Positions 27,819 to 36,686 of a stretch of DNA of 64,000 bases are shown piece after piece (the first letter of the stretch is position 1; the number at the start of each line of letters is the position of its first letter). Below the pieces are notes generated by a model. That model was given only the letters and a program-made list of their open reading frames with translations, made no database searches and had not been told where the DNA came from. Source of the DNA: Pantanalinema sp. GBBB05 (GTDB lineage Bacteria; Cyanobacteriota; Cyanobacteriia; Leptolyngbyales; Leptolyngbyaceae). The position numbers and the translations under genes are program-made. The stretch covers positions 144,958 through 208,957 of the forward strand of contig VRZD01000008.1 of NCBI GenBank assembly GCA_016743235.1, given 5' to 3'.

Positions 27819-29005
27819 TGTGCAATCTCCGCCGTTACTTGCAAGTTGGTAAATTTCGCTGCCCGTTGACTCGATGCTTTGTCTAAGGCAATGTGAACTT
27901 CAATCACGCGACCATCTATATTCGTACTGGGATCCGTGTTCACCACGGTTTGTCGCTTCACCCGCGAATCAATCCGCTCCACCGTCCCAACTAGTTCACC
28001 GGGAATCGAATCACTCGTTACCGTCGCTCGTTGTCCTGGCTTCACCCGATTAATGTCACTTTGATAGACTTCCGCGATCGCATACATCCGTTTGGTATTG
28101 CCAATCTCGACAATGCCCTCTGTGCCCACCACTTCCCCGGCGCGGGTATGAATATCTAATACCTCGCCATTACTGGGAGACCGCACATAGGCTTGCTCCA
28201 AATTTGCTTGCGCCTGTTTCATGGCGGCGATCGCTCGATCGACTTCCGCTTGATTCGCCTGAATATCCACCGGACGCACTTCAGCAATTCGATCTAAATT
28301 AGCTTCAGCTTGGCTTAACTGGGCTGGACTAGTGGTTTGAATTCGGGTTAGCACGGCTTTCGCTTCATCCACACTTTTACGAGTCGTATCGAGGGTTAAT
28401 CGCCGCCGATCAAGATCCGATGCCGAAATCGCCCCTTCCTGATACAACGATTGATAGCGACTAAACTCCACCTCTGCATTTTGCAACTCTGACGTTAACC
28501 GAGCCACCGTTGCCGCTTGCGCCTGAATATCTCCCTGCCGCTGGGCTTGCAGCCGCTCAATCTCGGCACGTTGGGCATTAATTTCTCCTTGTTTCGCCCC
28601 TGCCTGGGTGATCGCCAGCTTTGCCTGTGCCACCTTCACATCTTCCTGGGCTTGCTCATAGGCGGCTTGCAACCGATCGCGACTATCCAGAATCGCAATC
28701 ACCTGCCCAACCTGAACCCGATCGCCCGTTTGCACCCGCAACTCATCCACTCGATTCCCACTACTCGATGTCGGAGCCGACAGTTGAATCATTTCGCCCT
28801 GCGGTTCCAACCGTCCCATTGCCGTAACGGTTTTGATTTGCGGCGCCGTCATCGCCATCCCCGAATTCTCACTGGATGCCGTCGATTGCGATCGCCAGAT
28901 GCCGTATCCCGTTCCAGCCGCCACGACAAAACAAGCGGTAGCGGCTATTCCCATCCATCGCCGGGATTTACCTTGAGAGAGACTATCGAGTGAACTTTGC
29001 AGCAT
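27815..29005 (-). CDS. devB: ABC exporter membrane fusion protein, DevB family
   Basis: A 396-aa HlyD-family adaptor. One membrane helix (about 18-36) anchors it. A lipoyl half (AMGRLEPQGEMIQLSAPTS..GNRVDELRVQTGDRVQVGQVIAILDSRDRL), a long coiled-coil hairpin (about 110-265), the second lipoyl half (VRSPSNGEVLDIHTRAGEVVGTEGIVEIGNT) and beta-barrel domain follow. This is the DevB arrangement. ATG at 29005 with AGGA eight bases upstream. First gene of devBCA, transcribed away from the TetR gene across a 130-base region with twin operators. Confidence 0.92.
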   Translation of the reverse strand: MLQSSLDSLSQGKSRRWMGIAATACFVVAAGTGYGIWRSQSTASSENSGMAMTAPQIKTVTAMGRLEPQGEMIQLSAPTSSSGNRVDELRVQTGDRVQVGQVIAILDSRDRLQAAYEQAQEDVKVAQAKLAITQAGAKQGEINAQRAEIERLQAQRQGDIQAQAATVARLTSELQNAEVEFSRYQSLYQEGAISASDLDRRRLTLDTTRKSVDEAKAVLTRIQTTSPAQLSQAEANLDRIAEVRPVDIQANQAEVDRAIAAMKQAQANLEQAYVRSPSNGEVLDIHTRAGEVVGTEGIVEIGNTKRMYAIAEVYQSDINRVKPGQRATVTSDSIPGELVGTVERIDSRVKRQTVVNTDPSTNIDGRVIEVHIALDKASSQRAAKFTNLQVTAEIAQ

Positions 29006-29028
29006 GGCTCAATTCCTAGTGACGGTTG

Positions 29029-29083
29029 ACTAAACTAAACTGTTTCGTTTCTCTTGGAACTAAACTAAACTGTTTCGTTTAGT
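29029..29083. promoter_or_regulatory. Twin operators in the devB-tetR divergent region
   Basis: A 22-base sequence made of ACTAAACTAAAC followed by TGTTTCGTTT occurs at 29029-29050 and again at 29059-29080, a 30-base period. In the second copy ACTAAAC-TGTTTC-GTTTAGT forms a seven-base-arm dyad. Between devB and a divergent TetR gene these are strong candidates for the repressor's binding sites, controlling both directions. Confidence 0.7.
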
Positions 29084-29135
29084 AGTGTCAAGGGTATGAT
29101 GAAAGAACAGTCAATTCAGTCAAGGACAGTCGATC

Positions 29136-29768
29136 GTGAAAAGTGGGGAACGCGAGTTATCACCGGAAAAGACAGCCACCATCCTGAATGGGGCAATGCA
29201 GGAGTTTCTGGAGCATGGTTATGCCGGAGCGCGGATTGATAAGATTGTCGCGGCTGCCGGAGTCTCTAAAGCCACGGTCTATCGGCATTTCCCGGACAAA
29301 GAAACTTTATTTACGGCGCTGATTCAACGGATGGCAAATAAGAAAGAATTATTTCGGCTACAAAACATACCATCCCTGGAGGAAGATCCGGCGACGTTTC
29401 TAAAACGCTACGCGCTCGGGATGCTCGATAATGTGGAGAGTGATCCGCAAATCCTCACCTTTCTGCGGATTATTATTGGCGAGTCTGCTCGGTTTCCCGA
29501 ATTAGCCCGTGCCTTTGTCCGCAATATTGAAAAACCCAGCCTGGATTTGCTGACGCAATACTTGATCAAACATCCTCAGATTGAAGTAGCTGACCCGGAA
29601 GTAGCCGCCCGCGCCTTCATTGGCACCATCATTCATTTTGTGATTTTGCGGAATGTCTTGCAGAGTGGCGACATTGTCCCAATGGACCGCGATCGCCTAT
29701 TGAATAGCCTCCTCAAGCTGGTACTGGGGAAATCTCAGTCTGAGGAACTGCTGTCCTCTCCTAACTAA
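29136..29768 (+). CDS. TetR/AcrR family regulator, divergent to devBCA
   Basis: A 210-aa regulator. The N-terminal helix-turn-helix (about 12-58) reads ILNGAMQEFLEHGYAGARIDKIVAAAGVSKATVYRHFPDKETLFTALI, a textbook TetR motif. The C-terminal helical domain (about 75-200) resembles the AcrR-type ligand pocket and ends in a region common to cyanobacterial TetR proteins. GTG start at 29136 with AAGGA nine bases upstream. The gene is divergent from devBCA over twin dyad repeats, so it probably represses devBCA and itself until an exported compound binds. The ligand is unknown. Confidence 0.92.
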   Translation: MKSGERELSPEKTATILNGAMQEFLEHGYAGARIDKIVAAAGVSKATVYRHFPDKETLFTALIQRMANKKELFRLQNIPSLEEDPATFLKRYALGMLDNVESDPQILTFLRIIIGESARFPELARAFVRNIEKPSLDLLTQYLIKHPQIEVADPEVAARAFIGTIIHFVILRNVLQSGDIVPMDRDRLLNSLLKLVLGKSQSEELLSSPN

Positions 29769-29861
29769 TTATCATCTCCTAGCTAACTGGACAGACCGTA
29801 CAATAGGGATAGGAGGCACTGCACATCCGGTATCGCTACGACCTTATGCAGTGGTTCAGCC

Positions 29862-30623
29862 ATGACGAGTTCCCCTGGCCATCAGTTAACTCAAATCTCC
29901 CTACAACGATCGCACCCTCCCAGTCGAGACCGTAGTGAGTCACCCATTGCGATTGCCACCCAAGCAATTAACATGGTGTTCGACCCGCAGATTGAGCAGG
30001 TTCCAGTACTGAGAGGGATCAATCTGACTGTGCCTCAGGGGACAATCCAAATGGTACTGGGACCATCGGGAGTCGGGAAAACGACCTTACTGCTGATCCT
30101 GGCTGGATTATTAACTCCTACGGCTGGACAGGTGATCCTATTAGGTCAAGAGATTACTCAGATGTCGCGATCACAACTGACCCAATTTCGGCGGCAACAC
30201 CTGGGATTCTTGTCGGAAGAAGGCAATCTGTTGCGGGCGTTAACGGCAGTTGAAAATATTGAAGTGATCCTAAATCTTAAAGGCATTCAGGGGCAGGCTG
30301 CCCAAGAACAGGCCCATCAACTGTTAGCCGCCGTAGGCTTAGCGAAATTAGCCGATCGCTTATCTTGTGAGTTATCCGGTGGACAACAACAACGGGTCGC
30401 GATCGCCCGGGCGTTAGCCGGACATCCCGATTTGATTATTGCGGATGAGCCGACATCCGCTTTAGATGCTGAAAATGGACAGATTGTGCTGGAGCTATTA
30501 CGCAAATTGGCTAAACAGGACAACAGTACGATCGTTATTGCCACCCATGATTCACGCATTCAGCCGTTCGCCGATCAAATTGCTTACTTGAATGATGGTG
30601 TATTATTGCCGACCAGCCAATAG
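29862..30623 (+). CDS. ABC transporter ATP-binding protein, orphan
   Basis: A 253-aa ATPase with Walker A GPSGVGKT (about 67-74), signature [15 protein letters not shown], Walker B LIIADEPTSALD and switch His in ATHD. Closest in style to the DevA/MacB/LolD group. An unusual 34-residue polar N-terminal extension (MTSSPGHQLTQISLQRSHPPSRDRSE style) precedes the usual start of the fold; an internal ATG at residue 38 is an alternative. No permease gene is adjacent, so it may serve a transporter elsewhere or a DevC-type partner. It follows the TetR gene on the same strand, 93 bases on. Its last 40 bases overlap the end of the convergent cyclase gene. Confidence 0.87.
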   Translation: MTSSPGHQLTQISLQRSHPPSRDRSESPIAIATQAINMVFDPQIEQVPVLRGINLTVPQGTIQMVLGPSGVGKTTLLLILAGLLTPTAGQVILLGQEITQMSRSQLTQFRRQHLGFLSEEGNLLRALTAVENIEVILNLKGIQGQAAQEQAHQLLAAVGLAKLADRLSCELSGGQQQRVAIARALAGHPDLIIADEPTSALDAENGQIVLELLRKLAKQDNSTIVIATHDSRIQPFADQIAYLNDGVLLPTSQ

Positions 30624-32548
30624 GTCGTCATTTCCCCTCTACCTTTCACAACAACCTGCCCCCGTTGCACAAACTGATATTGCGCTTGTAGACGGCTGTA
30701 AGTGGCTTCTGTCACCTGGATTTTGCCAGGACAACCGGAGGATTCCATGCGGGACGCCACATTGACGGCATCCCCCCACAAGTCATAAATGAATTTCTTT
30801 ACGCCAATTACTCCAGCCACCACCGATCCTGTATTGATGCCAATCCGGATTTGTAGCTGGTCACCATAAATTGTCTGAAATTGTACGATCGCTGCCTGCA
30901 TGTCTAATGCCATTTGGGCTACCGCCACCGCATGATCGGGTCGAGCTACCGGGAGTCCACCCACGACCATATAGGCATCTCCGATCGTTTTAATTTTCTC
31001 TAAACCATGTTTCTCGCTTAGTTCATCAAAGGTCGAGAAGATTTCATTTAATAAATTCACTAATTCGGTCGGTTGAATCTGGGCAGATAAGGGAGTAAAC
31101 CCAACAATATCGGCAAATAAAATTGTTACCTCATCAAATTGTTCAGCGATCGCGCTGGTATCTTGCTTTAAGCGCTCCGCAATTTGTAAAGGTAAAACAT
31201 TGAGTAACAAGCGTTCTGAGCGTTCCTGGCTTTCTTTTAATGCGGCATCTGTAATCTGGCGTTCCAATTCCGCTCCGGCTCTAGCCGCAAAAATCTTTAA
31301 GACTAGCTCTCGGGTCTGATCACCAACTGGCATCGGCTCCACATCCAGCACAGCAATATGCCCAATCACATTACCCGTGGACCCTACTAAAGGAATTCCC
31401 GCATAACTACGTGCTTGTAACGTAACGAGATCTTGATCGTTGGGAAAGCGATCAATAATATGATCACAATAGCAAGCATACTTTCCTTCAGTAATCACTT
31501 CTTCACAGGGAGTTCCTTGTAAGTCATACTCCAAATTTTCCGTAAAGTCTTGATGTTGCCAAAAAGCTAAGGTATGCACTCTAGTGTTTTGTGGATTGGT
31601 ACATTCAGTCACAAAGGTGTACCGCACTCCTAAAATTTGGGCTAGATGTTGGACACAGGCTTGAAAAAAATCATCTCCCGTTTTAGCCGCTGTGCCTTCT
31701 ACAATTAAGCGCAATGCCTCTTCTCGTCGTTTGCGATCGCTAATATCCCGTACCACACAGAGAACTGTATTCGTTGAAATTGGGGAAATACTTGCCCAGG
31801 AATCTACTACCCCTTGTGCCATCTCCAGGCTATATTCCACATCGATCGTTTGTTGGGTCGCTAATGATTGCTGGATAGCATCTAGGATTAAATCAGCCTG
31901 CTTTTGAGGTAGTGCTTCATGCAATGTTTTTCCAATTCGTTCTTCATTGGGAAGGTATAGCAAATCGGTAGTGGTATTGGCAATCTTGAGATGTCTTCCC
32001 TCTGCATCCAACACCAAAATTAACTCGTTCATCGCTTTGAACAGGGCATTGGATTCAGCTTTAGAAAGTTCTAATTCGGCTTGAGTGACACGTAAATCTT
32101 GAATAGTTTGTTGTAATGCTTGATTTTGAGCTTGAAGCCGATTTTGTAGGGTTTGCAGATTTAATTGAGTTTGAATTCTGGCTAAAACTTCTTCTAACTG
32201 AAATGGTTTAGTAATGTAATCTACTCCACCCGACTGAAAGGCTTTTACTTTAGCCGTCACATCGCTACCAGCACTAAGAAAAATCACTGGAACTGTACAG
32301 GTTTTAGCATCCGCCTTAAGCTGTTCGCAGACTTCATAACCGCTCATTCCTGGCATATTAATATCTAATAAAATCAAGTTTGGTGGTAAGCTTCTTGCTG
32401 CCATTAACGCGGCTTGTCCGTTAATAGCTTTTCGCACTTGATAGCCTTGTTCAGATAAAAACTCAGATAAGAAGCGAATATTTTCTGGTTTATCATCAAC
32501 AATTAAAATATCTGCTAAATTGATACATTGTTCGATCGCCATATTCAT
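30584..32548 (-). CDS. Response regulator-PAS-GAF class III adenylate cyclase
   Basis: A 654-aa soluble signalling enzyme. Receiver domain (about 12-128; DILIVDDKPEN, phospho-acceptor Asp62, TKPF), coiled coil, PAS (about 165-275), GAF (about 280-430) and a class III cyclase domain (about 450-640). Metal-binding aspartates occur in LFADIVGF and TIGDAYM. The Lys of KIKTIGD and Asp of YDLWGDAVNVASRME are the adenine-selecting residues, so cAMP is the expected product. The GAF shares a GTPC-containing pattern with the first GAF of the neighbouring kinase. Start ATG at 32548; a second ATG two codons on is possible. It lies 185 bases after the hybrid kinase on the same strand and could be its phosphotransfer target. 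Confidence 0.9.
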   Translation of the reverse strand: MNMAIEQCINLADILIVDDKPENIRFLSEFLSEQGYQVRKAINGQAALMAARSLPPNLILLDINMPGMSGYEVCEQLKADAKTCTVPVIFLSAGSDVTAKVKAFQSGGVDYITKPFQLEEVLARIQTQLNLQTLQNRLQAQNQALQQTIQDLRVTQAELELSKAESNALFKAMNELILVLDAEGRHLKIANTTTDLLYLPNEERIGKTLHEALPQKQADLILDAIQQSLATQQTIDVEYSLEMAQGVVDSWASISPISTNTVLCVVRDISDRKRREEALRLIVEGTAAKTGDDFFQACVQHLAQILGVRYTFVTECTNPQNTRVHTLAFWQHQDFTENLEYDLQGTPCEEVITEGKYACYCDHIIDRFPNDQDLVTLQARSYAGIPLVGSTGNVIGHIAVLDVEPMPVGDQTRELVLKIFAARAGAELERQITDAALKESQERSERLLLNVLPLQIAERLKQDTSAIAEQFDEVTILFADIVGFTPLSAQIQPTELVNLLNEIFSTFDELSEKHGLEKIKTIGDAYMVVGGLPVARPDHAVAVAQMALDMQAAIVQFQTIYGDQLQIRIGINTGSVVAGVIGVKKFIYDLWGDAVNVASRMESSGCPGKIQVTEATYSRLQAQYQFVQRGQVVVKGRGEMTTYWLVGNNTPSFK

Positions 32549-32733
32549 TCCACCATACTCCCGCCTGCGCTTGCATCGACATTCGCCACCTGTTCTAGAT
32601 TACCCTGATCACGATCAGCAGATGCCGCTATGCCTGTTTTACTCACTGAGCATGGGCAATGTCTAACTGATGAGTTAATTCTCTGCTATTATTCACGATT
32701 AAAAGTTTGGGCTGGGCAAGATGAGCCCGCTCG

Positions 32734-35700
32734 TTAGGGTGAGTTACCATCCGTTAGCTCCAGGGTTAACCTCATCAGATGATCAAATTGATAGTTTTCG
32801 ACCAGCCGGGTTAAAGCCTTCGCTAGAGCCGCATAATCGGCTGGAATTTGGGCAATTAACTTCTCTGCCTTAGCATCATCCCCTTGGGTAGCAGACTGAT
32901 GTAATTGCTGCCTCCATGAGCTTGGCATTACCTCTAGAGCAGCTGCATCTAGGACGTAGTTTGACGGTTGTGCTACCTCATCGACTGAGGGAGATCTGTC
33001 TATTGTCTGCGTCAAATATTCTACCCCCAAATGTTTAGTCAGAATTTCTAATAAATCTTCCCGTCGGAAAGGTTTACTCAAAAAGTCATCACATCCTGCG
33101 GTCCAGATTTTTTGGCGTTGTTCTGCAAACACACTTGCCGTTAAGGCGACGATCGCAGGCACCTTCGTTGTCTCTAAAATGGCAATATCTTCGCTTTGAT
33201 TGCTTGCTGCGATCGCGGCTTGCTTAATACAACGAGTCGCTTCATACCCATCCATGATTGGCATATGCATATCCATAAAAATCAGATCGGGTTGCCACTC
33301 TTGCCACAGCTCGATCGCAATTTCACCGTTTTCAGCCTCTTGTACCTCAAATCCTAAGCCAGTCAGTAGCTTACTTAATAACAACCGGTTTACCACATTA
33401 TCTTCAACAATCAAAATGCGGTAGCTAGACTGCCCTGGCGTCAGGCTAACAACATGCTCAAGGTTAGACAAGGCTGCGTTAGCAACGGATGCTGCCACCT
33501 CTACTTGAATCTGGAAGCTAAATCGACTGCCTTTGCCGACCTCGCTATCAACCTTAATCTCTCCACCCATGAGCTGGACAAATTTCTGGCTGATGCGCAA
33601 CCCCAATCCAGTTCCTTCCTGCGCAACCTGCCCCACCTTAGTTTGGGTAAAGGCTTCAAACAACTGGCTGAGTTCATTTGCTGCAATGCCCGGTCCGGTA
33701 TCTTCTACCTCAACCTGTAAAATATGGGCTGTAGCGGCATCGGCAGGCAGTTCGTGGCATACTCGTAAAACCACATTGCCTGCCTGCGTAAATTTAATCG
33801 CATTCCCTAGTAAGTTAATCAATACTTGGCGGAGTTTATTTTCATCAGTTTTGATGTATTGCGGTAGAGTAGGGGCGCAATCAAACCGTAATTGTAATCC
33901 TTTAGATTTAGCTTTTAGTTGCAACATCGATTCCAAGTTATCGAGTAACTGCAGCAGATCAAATTCAGCTTCGTTTAATACCGTTCGTCCTGCCTCAATT
34001 TTGGACATTTCCAACACATCGTTGATCAGCGCCAGCAGGTGCTCACCACTTTGGTTAACAATTTCAACATACTGGCGATGCTCAGTTGATAACTTGCTAT
34101 CCCGTCGCATCAATTGGGTAAATCCAAGAATGGCATTCAGGGGTGTGCGTAATTCATGACTCATGTTGGCTAGAAACTCACTCTTTGCCCGGCTAGCCGC
34201 ATCAGCCACATCTTTCGCCTGTTTGAGTTCCTCTGCCTGGTGCTGGGTTTGGGCAAACAGTTCTGCCTGCTGTACCGCCACCCCAAGCTGATTGCTAATC
34301 TGAGTCACAATCCGAATTTCCGTATCTTTCCAGTGACGGGGGCTAGAATTTTGGTAAGCGGCTAATAATCCCCATAATTGACTGCCACAGAAGATCGGAG
34401 CAATGATATAAGCGCGAGCTTGTAGCTGCCTTAATAATTTGAGATAGCACTCATCAAAACCAGCTTCATAAACATCTACGACACAGCAATAGCTGGTTTT
34501 TTGGCGATAAATGCCCCCTTCACTAGCTTGTAGATAAGTATCCTGCATCAGGATTTCGGAACTATCTAGTTGTTTTGTGACACAGTTCGATTGATCGACA
34601 GCAACCCGAGTCAATTCCGAATCATTAGCGCTGTCAGGCAACAAAAGGTTCCACCCTTCTGTCACAGCTTCAGATACTAATTCACCACTCCAGTCCGGTT
34701 TGAACCGATAAATCAACACACGCTCGCACTGAATGGCTTGACGTAATTCGGTGGTGGTTGCCTGAAAAATTGATTTTAGGTTCAAACTCTGCCGCATTCG
34801 CAGCACCACTCGGTTAATCGTCTGCGCCTGTTCTGCCATGACTCGTAACGAGGCTTCAGCGGCAATTCGTTCCTGGATTTCAGCTTCCAGCACCGTATTG
34901 GTTGCCATCAGTTCAGCGGTACGCTCTTTGACCCGGAATTCTAGTTCTTCATAGGCGCGACGCTTATCATCTTCTGCCCATTTCCGTTGCAATTCCGTAG
35001 CAGCTCGAGCAGCAAATACACTGAAAAATGCTCTGGTGCGATCGTCAATCAGAAACGGTTTGACATCAAGAATACATAGATGCCCAATCACATTCTGATG
35101 ACCATCGAGGAGCGGCACACCGACATAGCTTTCGGCTTGTAGTTCCCTCAACATGGAAATAGTAGGGAACAACTGCTGTAATTGCTCAGGATAAGTGCAC
35201 AGTAACTTAGTTTCGATCGCGACTTGACAAGGCGTACCCGACAATTCATATTCAATGTTTTCAGCTAAACGATCGCCTGCCCACAGCGAAATCGTTCTTA
35301 AAGATTGCAGTGAACTGTCAGCCACCTCACAAACTAGAACATAGGCAACATCCAGTCCTTTCGCCAGATTTTCTACCAGCGCAGGAAAGAAATCATTGCC
35401 TGTTACAGATGAAGTTCCAGCCACAATCATCTGTAAGGTTGCCTCCGTCCGTTGACGTTCGGCAATTTGCTTTTCCAACTCCCGGTTAATCTTCTCGAGT
35501 TGTTCCGGAGTCTGAAGCGCCAGAAATTGTGGTAATAATTCCACCAGTCGTAACGCGGTATAACAGGAAACTAAAGCCGTTAACGCTTGTTCAATTCCTA
35601 CTATCCAATAATTGGGATGCCAGAGTGTCCAAATATCTAGTAAATGACCAAAGCCGCAGAGAACAATAAAAGCACCAAATAAAACAAATACTCTTGAAAA

Positions 35701-35862
35701 AGGAATATCACTTCGCTTGCGAACGAAGTAGATCAACATGGCAGGGATAGAAAAATATGCGATCGCAATGAGCGCATCACTGATAAGATGTAGCCCGACT
35801 AAGGGGGTTTGCCATAAATAGCAATGTCCATGGGGAATATAGCTTAAGTATGGTGACATCAT
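32734..35862 (-). CDS. Ethylene-receptor-like hybrid histidine kinase with bilin-type GAF
   Basis: A 1042-aa membrane kinase. Three helices (about 22-110) form an ETR1-type ethylene-binding domain: ISDALIAIAYFSIP, IYFVRKR, and FGAFIVLCGFGHLLDIW, with the copper ligands Cys69 and His73 and the Asp29/Tyr36/Pro40 positions kept. GAF1 (about 145-290) follows, then a coiled coil and GAF2 (about 345-535) of the phytochrome/cyanobacteriochrome type, with Cys472 in GFDECYLKLL at the canonical bilin position but Tyr473 in place of His. HisKA (His569 in SHELRTPL), HATPase (GTGLGLRISQ) and receiver (ILIVEDNVVN, MDMHMPIMDG) close the protein, plus a helical tail. The domain set resembles Synechocystis SynEtr1/UirS. 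It precedes the cyclase gene on the same strand. Confidence 0.92.
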   Translation of the reverse strand: MMSPYLSYIPHGHCYLWQTPLVGLHLISDALIAIAYFSIPAMLIYFVRKRSDIPFSRVFVLFGAFIVLCGFGHLLDIWTLWHPNYWIVGIEQALTALVSCYTALRLVELLPQFLALQTPEQLEKINRELEKQIAERQRTEATLQMIVAGTSSVTGNDFFPALVENLAKGLDVAYVLVCEVADSSLQSLRTISLWAGDRLAENIEYELSGTPCQVAIETKLLCTYPEQLQQLFPTISMLRELQAESYVGVPLLDGHQNVIGHLCILDVKPFLIDDRTRAFFSVFAARAATELQRKWAEDDKRRAYEELEFRVKERTAELMATNTVLEAEIQERIAAEASLRVMAEQAQTINRVVLRMRQSLNLKSIFQATTTELRQAIQCERVLIYRFKPDWSGELVSEAVTEGWNLLLPDSANDSELTRVAVDQSNCVTKQLDSSEILMQDTYLQASEGGIYRQKTSYCCVVDVYEAGFDECYLKLLRQLQARAYIIAPIFCGSQLWGLLAAYQNSSPRHWKDTEIRIVTQISNQLGVAVQQAELFAQTQHQAEELKQAKDVADAASRAKSEFLANMSHELRTPLNAILGFTQLMRRDSKLSTEHRQYVEIVNQSGEHLLALINDVLEMSKIEAGRTVLNEAEFDLLQLLDNLESMLQLKAKSKGLQLRFDCAPTLPQYIKTDENKLRQVLINLLGNAIKFTQAGNVVLRVCHELPADAATAHILQVEVEDTGPGIAANELSQLFEAFTQTKVGQVAQEGTGLGLRISQKFVQLMGGEIKVDSEVGKGSRFSFQIQVEVAASVANAALSNLEHVVSLTPGQSSYRILIVEDNVVNRLLLSKLLTGLGFEVQEAENGEIAIELWQEWQPDLIFMDMHMPIMDGYEATRCIKQAAIAASNQSEDIAILETTKVPAIVALTASVFAEQRQKIWTAGCDDFLSKPFRREDLLEILTKHLGVEYLTQTIDRSPSVDEVAQPSNYVLDAAALEVMPSSWRQQLHQSATQGDDAKAEKLIAQIPADYAALAKALTRLVENYQFDHLMRLTLELTDGNSP

Positions 35863-36686
35863 GAAATAGTTTTCGTGTATTAGTTATTTATTAGTGTAGA
35901 GGAGCACTAAATTATTTGTGCTTGAACGCTATAGAGTTTATTGATAGTAGTTCAATTCATAAAAAGTATCGGTTCTATTCATAGAACAAACCAGTTAGGT
36001 AGCCGCGCAGTATGAAGATGAGTGATTAATGCGGATGACCAGGAGTATTGATGGAACTGAACTCAATCGTGACATGAGCACATCTCGCCTACTATGTCTG
36101 ATCGACCTTGAAGTCAGAAGCTGAGAAGGTCAGCACACAATTCTATGTTCTATGAAGTGAAAATCTTGTGAAATCGGTCTGAAAGCATTATTTCAATTGA
36201 TTTAGGATAATGCCCAATCACGGCTAATGGCAGCAATTCCTGGCAATCCTACACCGCAAACGGGGGTTATCTATATATAAGCTGGGCAATAGCTCCAGGC
36301 AGCAGAGAATTGACTCGCTATATGTGACAAGGTAGGAGACACTTTAACACCCTAAACTTGAAGTCATCCTTGAAACAAGCAGCTCTGGCTCCAGCGAGGA
36401 TGTCACTGTACCATCTTAACTACCAAGTTGAGGACGTGGGTCTGACTACAGTATTAGTTTGCGATCGCCAGTTGTGCCGACATCAAATACTGCTCATCAG
36501 TTTTGAGTTGAGCTAAGAATTGACACGCTGACCTCAACGACTTGTGAAATTAAGGATGTGAGCACAGGGTTTTAGGCAGCCCTTATGTGCTCAACTCAGG
36601 TAGGATCGCCGACTTACCCTCCGTTTGGGAGCAGGACTGGTTGAGTCTTACCTCCCCTGCTCCCAAATCGATTCTACAGACCCCGC
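35863..36686. other. Intergenic spacer, 824 bases
   Basis: No gene is supported. It contains the upstream region of the ethylene-receptor-like kinase (AT-rich at 35863-36000) and, at the far end, a strong hairpin after the PA14-hydrolase gene (listed separately). A short minus-strand stretch near 36460-36540 reads as a possible coding remnant ending just before 36455 but has no start or recognisable family. Confidence 0.5.
36624..36667 (-). terminator. Stem-loop after the PA14-hydrolase gene
   Basis: TTTGGGAGCAGG (36624-36635) and CCTGCTCCCAAA (36656-36667) form a perfect 12-base stem with a 20-base loop, 20 bases past the stop codon. No T-run follows on the minus strand. Confidence 0.55.

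Noticed and set aside
36455..36545. Short minus-strand stretch reading SLRSACQFLAQLKTDEQ and ending in a stop
   Set aside because: It looks faintly coding, but the frame is closed by a stop about 30 codons upstream, without start or identifiable family.
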